A stretch of DNA of 12,648 bases from an uncultured Clostridia bacterium (GTDB lineage Bacteria > Bacillota > Clostridia > Christensenellales > Borkfalkiaceae): contig CANPZH010000037.1 of assembly GCA_947589335.1 (NCBI GenBank), positions 1 to 12,648 of the forward strand, given 5' to 3'. Position numbers and translations under genes: made by a program. The notes beneath the pieces are model-generated. The model was not told the DNA's origin and searched no databases. It saw nothing but the letters and a program-made list of their open reading frames with translations. Shown here piece after piece: positions 6,507-12,648 of the stretch. Within the stretch, counting starts at the first letter, position 1. Each line of letters begins with the position of its first letter.

Positions 6507-7397
6507 TTATTCCTGACGGTCGATGATGTCGAGCAGTTCGTAGATCCTGTCGAGGTCGTCGCGGGAATAGTAGTCGATATAGATCCTTCCCTTCTTCTCC
6601 GTCCCGATGAGGGAGACCTTCGTCTTGAATGAGGTGCGCAGCCGCTCCACGAGATGGGTGAGCTCGGCATTCGCGAGCGCGTTCTTCTGCTCCTTTTCCC
6701 TGCTGAGGACCTCGGGCGGGTTGAGGAATTGCTTGACGGCGCGCTCCGTCTCCCGCACGGACCAGCCCTGCTTCACGCATTCGAGCGCGAGTTTTCCCTG
6801 GCTGTCCTTCGGAACGGGCACGAGGGTGCGCGCATGCCCCGACGAAAGTTTTCCGTCGCGGACGAGCGCGATCACGTCGTCGGAGAGGGTCAGAAGGCGC
6901 AGCGTGTTCGCGATCGCGGGGCGGGATTTGCCGAGCCGCTCCGCGAGGACTTCCTGCGTCAGATTGTACTCCTCCATGAGTTTTTTCATCCCGTATGCGG
7001 CTTCGATGGGGTTGAGGTCCTCGCGCTGCAGGTTTTCGATGAGGGAAACTTCCTGGATCTCGCGCTCGTCGAGGTCCTTCACGACGGCGGGGATCGTCTC
7101 GAGCCCCGCGTTCTTCGCCGCGCGGTACCGCCGCTCGCCCGCGATGATCATATAGGTGCCGTCGGGATTGCGGTTGACGACGATCGGGCTGATGACGCCG
7201 TGCTCTTTGATGGAATTGGTCAGATCCGCCAAAGCGCCCTCTTCGAAGACCTTGCGCGGCTGGTCGGGATTGGGGTAGACGTCGGCAAGCGGGAGCTCGC
7301 TCACGCCCTGCAAGACCGATTCGCCCGTCGCGTTTTCGTATGCCTCCTCCGTGTCGCTGAACAGCGCGGAGAGCCCTTTGCCAAGTCCCTTTGCCAT
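6507..7397 (-). CDS. parB: Chromosome-partitioning protein ParB (Spo0J)
   Basis: DNA-binding CTPase clamp that loads at parS and spreads along nearby DNA to organise the origin region, 296 aa, normal family length. The N-terminal MAKGLGKGLSALF is the Spo0J-type start that stimulates ParA. The CTP-binding domain spans about 36-130, with P-box region NPDQPRKVF (43-51), GERRYRAA (87-94) and ENLQREDLNP (121-130). The helix-turn-helix lies at 146-170 (LTQEVLAERLGKSRPAIANT), and the C-terminal dimerisation domain at about 245-296. The start at 7397 has GGAGGAG 8-10 nt upstream. parA ends only 3 nt before it, so the two are translationally coupled. Its likely binding sites, three parS motifs, lie at 10363-10480 upstream of ftsH. 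No missing key residue seen. A Noc paralogue is less likely given the ParA-activating N-terminus and pairing with parA. Confidence 0.97.
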   Translation of the reverse strand: MAKGLGKGLSALFSDTEEAYENATGESVLQGVSELPLADVYPNPDQPRKVFEEGALADLTNSIKEHGVISPIVVNRNPDGTYMIIAGERRYRAAKNAGLETIPAVVKDLDEREIQEVSLIENLQREDLNPIEAAYGMKKLMEEYNLTQEVLAERLGKSRPAIANTLRLLTLSDDVIALVRDGKLSSGHARTLVPVPKDSQGKLALECVKQGWSVRETERAVKQFLNPPEVLSREKEQKNALANAELTHLVERLRTSFKTKVSLIGTEKKGRIYIDYYSRDDLDRIYELLDIIDRQE

Positions 7398-7400
7398 CTC

Positions 7401-8174
7401 TTATTCTCCTCCTTCCGTTTTTCTGAGAAATTCTTCGGTGAGCGCGGCATACGCCTTGGCGCCCATACATTTGGGATCGTGCAGCAGAATGGGCTTGCCG
7501 TGGCTCGGCGCCTCCGCAAGGCGCACGTTGCGCGGGATCACGATCTCATACAGCTTTTTCGTGAAATACTTCTTGATCTCCTCGGCGATCTGGCGGCTGA
7601 TGAGCGACCTCCTGTCGTGCATCGTGAGCACGACGCCCTCGACCTTCAGCCCCTTGTTGAGGTGCTGCCGCACGAGGGAGATCGTGTTCATGAGCTGGCT
7701 CAGCCCCTCGAGCGCGTAATACTCGCTCTGGATCGGGATGATGACGCTGTCTGCCGCGGCGAGCGCGTTGATCGTGATCAGCCCGAGGGAGGGAGGGCAG
7801 TCCACCAAGATATAATCGTAATCGTTTTTGATCTTGTCGAGCGCCGTTTTTAATACCCGTTCTCTGTTTTTCTTGTAGACGAGCTCCACTTCCGCGCCCG
7901 CGAGGTCGATGTTCGCGGGGAGCAGATACAGCCCCGGCATCTGCGTTTCGAGCACGTTGTCTTTCACGGGCTCCTCCTCGATGAGGACGTTATAGACCGA
8001 TTTTTTGATCGCGCTCTTGGAAAAACCGAGCCCCGTTGTCGCATTTCCCTGCGGGTCGATGTCCACCAAAAGGACCTTCCTCCCCGCCTTCGCGAGATAA
8101 GCCGACATATTTACGCAGGTCGTCGTCTTGCCGACGCCGCCTTTCTGGTTGGAAAAGGGAATAATTTTGCCCAT
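7401..8174 (-). CDS. parA: Chromosome-partitioning ATPase ParA (Soj)
   Basis: Deviant-Walker ATPase that forms ATP-bound dimers on DNA and is released by ParB; in Bacillus, Soj also regulates DnaA. 257 aa, with no N-terminal helix-turn-helix, so it is the chromosomal Soj type rather than a plasmid type Ia ParA. Motifs: KGGVGKTTT (11-19) with signature Lys11 and Lys16, DIDPQGNATTGLG (38-50) with catalytic Asp40, Walker B YILVDCPPSLG (121-131), and a basic stretch HDRRSLISRQ (186-195) likely to contact DNA. The start at 8174 is chosen over an ATG seven codons upstream because AGAGGTG lies just before it and MGKII matches Soj starts. It follows ftsH by 33 nt with no visible terminator or promoter, and precedes parB by 3 nt. 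Confidence 0.97.
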   Translation of the reverse strand: MGKIIPFSNQKGGVGKTTTCVNMSAYLAKAGRKVLLVDIDPQGNATTGLGFSKSAIKKSVYNVLIEEEPVKDNVLETQMPGLYLLPANIDLAGAEVELVYKKNRERVLKTALDKIKNDYDYILVDCPPSLGLITINALAAADSVIIPIQSEYYALEGLSQLMNTISLVRQHLNKGLKVEGVVLTMHDRRSLISRQIAEEIKKYFTKKLYEIVIPRNVRLAEAPSHGKPILLHDPKCMGAKAYAALTEEFLRKTEGGE

Positions 8175-8207
8175 AATTTCACCTCTTTTTATCACCCGTA
8201 TTGAGTT

Positions 8208-10211
<2,004 letters not shown>

Positions 10212-10217
10212 AATGTG

Positions 10218-10223
10218 CTCCTT
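10218..10223 (-). promoter_or_regulatory. Ribosome binding site fixing the ftsH TTG start
   Basis: AAGGAG on the minus strand, followed by CACATT and then TTG AGC AAA. There is no in-frame ATG or GTG at a suitable distance, and the predicted N-terminus runs straight into the first membrane segment as in other FtsH proteins. Confidence 0.8.
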
Positions 10224-10243
10224 TTTGCTTTTTTATAATACGC

Positions 10244-10260
10244 CCATAGTATGGACCATA
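10244..10260. promoter_or_regulatory. Overlapping inverted repeats at the ftsH transcription start
   Basis: CCATA-g-TATGG-a-CCATA: three alternating 5-bp units spaced by one base form two overlapping inverted repeats. With the promoter at 10271-10299, transcription would begin near 10264, so this lies at about +4 to +20. That is a place where a repressor would block initiation, or an RNA hairpin would form at the 5' end. No binding protein is known from the window. Confidence 0.45.
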
Positions 10261-10270
10261 TTACCGCTTT

Positions 10271-10299
10271 ATTGTACCATGAACACCGCAAAAATGCAA
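10271..10299 (-). promoter_or_regulatory. Sigma-A-like promoter of ftsH-parA-parB
   Basis: Minus strand: -35 TTGCAT (10299-10294), 17-bp spacer, -10 TACAAT (10276-10271). Start of transcription near 10264, leader about 53 nt. It lies between the parS cluster and the ftsH start and is the only good promoter found for the three or four genes downstream. Confidence 0.65.
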
Positions 10300-10362
10300 G
10301 CAAATCCCTGCATTTCTTATCTGTTTTTCAAAAATATCACAGGAATTTCTTGTTTTTGCCAA

Positions 10363-10378
10363 AGTTTCACGTGAAACG
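10363..10378. promoter_or_regulatory. parS site 1 (ParB binding site)
   Basis: AGTTTCACGTGAAACG contains a perfect 14-bp palindrome GTTTCACGTGAAAC and matches the Bacillus-type consensus TGTTNCACGTGAAACA at all but the two outermost bases. It lies 64 bp upstream of the ftsH -35 box. Confidence 0.93.
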
Positions 10379-10420
10379 GAGCTAAAATCGCACCGCGCAC
10401 CCGTAAAACACAGCCTAAGA

Positions 10421-10436
10421 AGTTCCACGTGAAACC
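10421..10436. promoter_or_regulatory. parS site 2 (ParB binding site)
   Basis: AGTTCCACGTGAAACC matches the consensus TGTTNCACGTGAAACA except at the two end bases, with C at the free fifth position. Centre-to-centre distance is 58 bp to site 1 and 44 bp to site 3. Confidence 0.9.
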
Positions 10437-10464
10437 CTCGAAGGATTTTTCCGCCGAAATGCCG

Positions 10465-10480
10465 TGTTTCACGTGAAACA
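10465..10480. promoter_or_regulatory. parS site 3, perfect consensus
   Basis: TGTTTCACGTGAAACA is an exact match to the consensus; the symmetry extends to 18 bp (10464-10481). It begins 11 bp beyond the cvpA terminator palindrome. This is the strongest of the three sites and a likely ParB loading point. Confidence 0.97.
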
Positions 10481-10491
10481 CACGGTGCATG

Positions 10492-10519
10492 AAAAACGGG
10501 CTCCGCGGAGCCCGTTTTT
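10492..10519 (-). terminator. Strong palindromic terminator of cvpA, probably bidirectional
   Basis: A perfect 28-bp palindrome: A5, then CGGGCTCCG and its complement CGGAGCCCG, then T5. It lies 3 nt after the cvpA stop. On the minus strand the stem is followed by T5; the same holds on the plus strand, though no plus-strand gene ends here. It insulates the parS/ftsH region from cvpA. Confidence 0.93.
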
Positions 10520-10522
10520 GTG

Positions 10523-11260
10523 TCAGGTGAATAGTTTTTTGACGAAATCGTTGAACCAACCGCCGGAGATCGCGTAGCTCGTCGCGCTCTGGAACCATTC
10601 CGCTTCGAAGATCTTCCCGACGACGCTGCTCGACGCGATGAATTCGTGCACGGACGCCACGGGCAGCCAGTTGAGGAGCAGAAGCAGAATGAAGATGAGA
10701 ACGGCCGCTTTCGCGAGCCCCAATACTGCGCCGAGAGCCTGATCGACGACGCGGATGGGTGATAGCGTCGTCTTTACGGCATTGAAGACCTTTGTGATGA
10801 GGAGCGCGCCTAATTTGATCACGACCACGAGGATGACGAATACGATCACGATCGCGATCCACTTGGCAAGCACCGACGAGATCATCATTGCGGGGGTCGC
10901 TTCGGCGGGGATCAGCTCGACCGACCGGAAGGAGATCTTGATGAACCATTTCGCGATCGCGTTGATCTCGAGTCCGCTCAACACCTCGCCGATCTCCGCG
11001 CCGACCGTCGGAGTCCCGATCGCGGCGGCGTATGCCTCGTTTTTTGCGATCGCGCCGTTCAAACCGTTTGCGATCGCCGTCGTCATGCCGAAGCAGAGCT
11101 CCAAAAAGTTCGAGAACGCCACGCAGAACGTGAAAGCGAATATGAGTGCGAAGAATGTGCCTGCAAGTTTACAGATCCCTGCGACGAATCCTCTGTATGC
11201 TCCGTACGCCGTTCCGAGCAGCAGTATGAGGAAAAAAACAAGATCGAGGATCCAACCCAA
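10523..11260 (-). CDS. CvpA family membrane protein (TTG start)
   Basis: Small integral membrane protein of the CvpA (colicin V production) family, 245 aa. Its molecular function is not settled; enteric homologues affect colicin V production and envelope stress. Predicted membrane segments: 4-20, 28-50, 130-157 and 178-199. Family features are the YRGFVAGICKLAG stretch (22-34) after segment 1 and DQALGAVLGLAKAAVL (173-188) leading into the last segment. The loop 52-125 is longer than in short CvpA proteins. The start codon is TTG at 11260, fixed by a near-perfect GGAGGTGAT 9 nt upstream; the nearer ATG at 11267 is in another frame. cvpA genes are often next to soj/spo0J in Clostridia, which fits the location. 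It has its own promoter and terminator. Confidence 0.85.
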   Translation of the reverse strand: MGWILDLVFFLILLLGTAYGAYRGFVAGICKLAGTFFALIFAFTFCVAFSNFLELCFGMTTAIANGLNGAIAKNEAYAAAIGTPTVGAEIGEVLSGLEINAIAKWFIKISFRSVELIPAEATPAMMISSVLAKWIAIVIVFVILVVVIKLGALLITKVFNAVKTTLSPIRVVDQALGAVLGLAKAAVLIFILLLLLNWLPVASVHEFIASSSVVGKIFEAEWFQSATSYAISGGWFNDFVKKLFT

Positions 11261-11265
11261 ACAAC

Positions 11266-11274
11266 ATCACCTCC
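11266..11274 (-). promoter_or_regulatory. Ribosome binding site fixing the cvpA TTG start
   Basis: GGAGGTGAT on the minus strand is a near-full complement of the 16S rRNA tail. From GGAGG to the TTG at 11260 the spacer is 9 nt. The ATG overlapping this site opens a different frame that does not encode the CvpA protein. Confidence 0.85.
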
Positions 11275-11292
11275 ATGGGTTATGATATTGCT

Positions 11293-11301
11293 ATTATACC
11301 A
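11293..11301 (-). promoter_or_regulatory. Extended -10 promoter of cvpA
   Basis: TGG-TATAAT on the minus strand gives a consensus -10 with the TGn extension. No good -35 at 17 bp (CGACAA there; GCGACA at 19 bp). Predicted start near 11286 gives a leader of only ~26 nt containing the ribosome binding site. Confidence 0.65.
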
Positions 11302-11315
11302 CGTTTTTATCCTTC

Positions 11316-11345
11316 TTGTCGCGATTTTTTGCCGATTCGTATAAA
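11316..11345 (+). promoter_or_regulatory. Possible promoter of yyaC
   Basis: TTGTCG, 18 bp, TATAAA on the plus strand, about 45 bp before the yyaC start. This is a moderate sigma-A match. yyaC genes are under sporulation control in Bacillus, so a forespore sigma factor could be used instead; I could not assign a clear sigma-F or sigma-G site. Confidence 0.35.
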
Positions 11346-11389
11346 AAAGTTTTTCGCGGGCAAAAATCGAAGGAACAGGAGGGAAGAAC

Positions 11390-11953
11390 ATGGAATTTAC
11401 CTTTCACGCATACAACGCACTCGCGGCGTCGGGAGCGGCCATGGCGTTGCGGCGGCTGCTCGGCTCCCTCGAAAAGCCGCCCGTCGTGCTCTGCATCGGC
11501 AGCGACCTTGCGATCGGGGACTGCCTCGGCCCGATCACGGGGACGTTGCTCCGCCGCAGCCGCAGCTTTCCTTGCTATGTCTATGGAACGCTGCGCTCCC
11601 CGGTCACGGCGAAGGAAATCAAATATTTGCGGGCATTCCTCGGCAGCACACACCCCGATTCCAAGATCATCGCGGTGGACGCAGCGGTGGGGGAGGAGTC
11701 TGAACTCGGGCTCCTCAAGATCTCTGACGGCGCGCTGAAGCCCGGATCGGGAGCGAACAAACGTTTAGGAAAGATCGGGGACGTGTCCATTCTCGGGATC
11801 GTGGCAAAGAAGGGGGCGTTCCCGTATGCCGCGCTCAACCTCACGCGGCTCAGCACGGTGTATGCGATGGCGGAGGCGATCGCGGGGGCGATCGGGGAAT
11901 ATCTTGATGGGAAGAGGCTGATTTTGGAACATAATTCACAGGATTGTGTGTAA
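11390..11953 (+). CDS. yyaC: YyaC-family spore protease (DUF1256)
   Basis: Predicted sporulation protease of the YyaC family, related in fold to the germination protease GPR and hydrogenase-maturation peptidases; its own substrate is not established. 187 aa, normal length. The family core CIGSDLAIGDCLGP (35-48) carries acidic Asp39 and Asp44, IIAVDAAVG (93-101) carries Asp97, and GKIGDVSILGIV (127-138) follows. The ATG at 11390 has AGGAGG 8 nt upstream. It is transcribed away from cvpA. In Bacillus yyaC lies close to spo0J-soj, so it supports an origin-proximal location and an endospore-forming lineage. No clear terminator follows; the next gene has its own promoter 44 nt on. Confidence 0.9.
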   Translation: MEFTFHAYNALAASGAAMALRRLLGSLEKPPVVLCIGSDLAIGDCLGPITGTLLRRSRSFPCYVYGTLRSPVTAKEIKYLRAFLGSTHPDSKIIAVDAAVGEESELGLLKISDGALKPGSGANKRLGKIGDVSILGIVAKKGAFPYAALNLTRLSTVYAMAEAIAGAIGEYLDGKRLILEHNSQDCV

Positions 11954-11996
11954 CGGGCGATCAAAATAATTCTTTTGAAAAAATGTTGAAAGAAAT

Positions 11997-12025
11997 TTGA
12001 CGAACCCCTCCGAAAAAGTTAAAAT
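11997..12025 (+). promoter_or_regulatory. Sigma-A promoter of the 76-aa gene
   Basis: TTGACG (11997-12002), 17-bp spacer, TAAAAT (12020-12025). Start of transcription is near 12032, leader about 27 nt with AAAGGAG. Confidence 0.75.
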
Positions 12026-12058
12026 GAAAATAGCAAATCAGCAAAAGGAGAAAAAACA

Positions 12059-12289
12059 ATGGTAAAGACGACCAAGACCAAGACGTACGACACCGAAACG
12101 GCAACCGTTGTCAAGAAAGTCACGCACGGGACCTTCGGCGATCCCGCAGGATATGAGACGACGCTCTACGCAACGCCCGAGGGGGATTACTTCCTCTACA
12201 CGAACGGCGGCGCTGAATCGCCCTACGCGAAGGAAGCGATCACCTCGCTCTCCAAGGCGAAAGCGCAGGAATGGCTGAAAAACAACTGA
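12059..12289 (+). CDS. Small conserved-type protein of unknown function, 76 aa
   Basis: I do not know a function for this gene. The 76-residue product is soluble, with a Lys/Thr-rich N-terminus (KTTKTKTYDTETATVV), a middle part GYETTLYATPEGDYFLYTNG and a C-terminal SLSKAKAQEWLKNN. The pattern 'KTYDTETA...ETLY-TP-G-YFL---GG---Y', ending in a short acidic or Lys-rich helix, resembles small hypothetical proteins recalled from many Firmicutes, sometimes near mobile elements. There are no Cys, signal peptide or membrane segments. It is a monocistronic gene with AAAGGAG 8 nt before the ATG, a strong promoter and a strong terminator, so it is very likely real and well expressed. Confidence 0.85.
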   Translation: MVKTTKTKTYDTETATVVKKVTHGTFGDPAGYETTLYATPEGDYFLYTNGGAESPYAKEAITSLSKAKAQEWLKNN

Positions 12290-12297
12290 AATGAGAG

Positions 12298-12326
12298 TGC
12301 CCCGCGTACCGCGGGGCATTTCTTTT
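12298..12326 (+). terminator. Intrinsic terminator after the 76-aa gene
   Basis: Perfect 9-bp stem TGCCCCGCG / CGCGGGGCA with loop TAC, followed by TTTCTTTT. It starts 9 nt after the stop codon. Confidence 0.93.
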
Positions 12327-12380
12327 GCGTCTTGCCGCTCGCGACTTTCTTTTTTGCGTCACACTGTCCCGCCTTTCTAT

Positions 12381-12486
12381 TGTCATGGTTCCTTGGGCGG
12401 CACGAGGAGCGTACGCGACGAAGTAGCCTGTCGAAGTGTGGACCTCATTGTAATAAGGTCCATGTTTCGACAAGCTCAACATGACG
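12381..12486. repeat. Dispersed-repeat-like palindromic element
   Basis: The ends are GTCATG (12382-12387) and CATGAC (12480-12485). Inside is a large inverted repeat 12429-12472: TGTCGAA..TGGACCT against AGGTCCA..TTCGACA, with GTG/TGT between them able to form G-U pairs and a 10-nt loop. The right side, read on the minus strand as GTCATGTTGAGCTTGTCGAA, looks like a widespread bacterial intergenic repeat type. No coding capacity. Genome copy number cannot be seen from one window. Confidence 0.55.
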
Positions 12487-12503
12487 TGATTGGGGAAACA
12501 ACA

Positions 12504-12589
12504 CCCCCTCAGTCTCGGCTTCGCCTCGACAGCTCCCTCCTCGGAGGGGGCGCCAAGAGACCAACTCTCTCGCTGTCCCCTTGAGGGGG
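12504..12589. repeat. Second repeat element with CCCCCTCA ends
   Basis: Outer arms CCCCCTCA (12504-12511) and TGAGGGGG (12582-12589). Inside are GTC-TC-GGC-TTC-GCC-TC-GAC (12512-12530) and a CCCTC/GAGGG hairpin (12535-12548). On the minus strand the TC/TC positions become tandem G-A pairs, which are stable in RNA. The form resembles C-rich/G-rich intergenic repeats common in gut Clostridia (from memory). Confidence 0.5.
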
Positions 12590-12641
12590 CATAAGGCGCA
12601 TTCTGCCGATCAGCCCGGTGGGCTGTCGGCGGCGGCTTATG
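12590..12641. repeat. Third nested inverted repeat with CATAAG/CTTATG ends
   Basis: CATAAG (12590-12595) and CTTATG (12636-12641) enclose GCCGA (12605-12609) / TCGGC (12626-12630) and AGCCC (12612-12616) / GGGCT (12620-12624) around a GGT loop. It abuts the preceding element directly. No gene is seen from 12327 to the window end. Confidence 0.5.
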
Positions 12642-12648
12642 GTGAGTG

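Larger units (their letters stand above)
10300..10522. other. Segregation-site region between cvpA and ftsH
   Basis: With 10212-10299 this is a 311-base stretch without a coding gene. It contains, from the cvpA side, the cvpA terminator (10492-10519), three parS sites (10363-10480) and the ftsH promoter. No DnaA box of the TTATNCACA type was seen. Confidence 0.75.

Noticed and set aside
10235..10240. Alternative -10 TATTAT close to ftsH
   Set aside because: No acceptable -35 at 16-18 bp, whereas TTGCAT-17-TACAAT just upstream is clearly better.

Overview
The window reads as a chromosomal segment of a spore-forming Clostridia-type Firmicute with a moderately high GC content. The reasons are Gram-positive AGGAGG ribosome binding sites, sigma-A-like promoters, a lipoprotein-anchored sugar-type ABC importer, a YyaC spore protease, a Soj/ParB pair, and parS sites matching the consensus known from Bacillus. 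I would guess an uncultured gut lineage (Christensenellales-like), but nothing here fixes the genus. I see no rRNA, tRNA, CRISPR array, transposase or phage gene.

Layout. Positions 1-4821 (minus strand) hold a carbohydrate-type ABC importer operon, in transcription order: a strong promoter at 4793-4821, a ~285-nt structured leader, an unusually large solute-binding lipoprotein (840 aa), a MalF-type permease, and a MalG-type permease cut by the window edge. No ATPase is seen. Positions 5016-10299 (minus) hold a second unit: ftsH, parA (soj), parB (spo0J), then a DUF2156-GNAT fusion protein. Its promoter is at 10271-10299. Upstream of it, at 10363-10480, lie three parS sites, the centromere-like sites bound by ParB. 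Positions 10523-11260 (minus) encode a CvpA-family membrane protein ending in a strong palindromic terminator. The plus strand then carries yyaC (11390-11953) and a 76-aa protein of unknown function with its own promoter and terminator (11997-12326). The last ~320 bases have no gene and are packed with nested inverted repeats that look like dispersed intergenic repeat elements.

How the parts may work together. parA, parB, yyaC and cvpA are commonly found near the replication origin of Firmicutes. The parS cluster makes it likely that this is an origin-proximal segregation locus, although no DnaA boxes, gidB or noc are visible. The unusual points are that ftsH heads the parAB operon, and that the parS cluster lies 64 bp upstream of the ftsH -35 box, so ParB bound or spreading there could feed back on its own operon. 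Two leaders look like RNA-level control: the nested hairpin with a 7-codon reading frame ahead of the ABC operon, and a hairpin that separates a good Shine-Dalgarno from the ATG of the DUF2156-GNAT gene.
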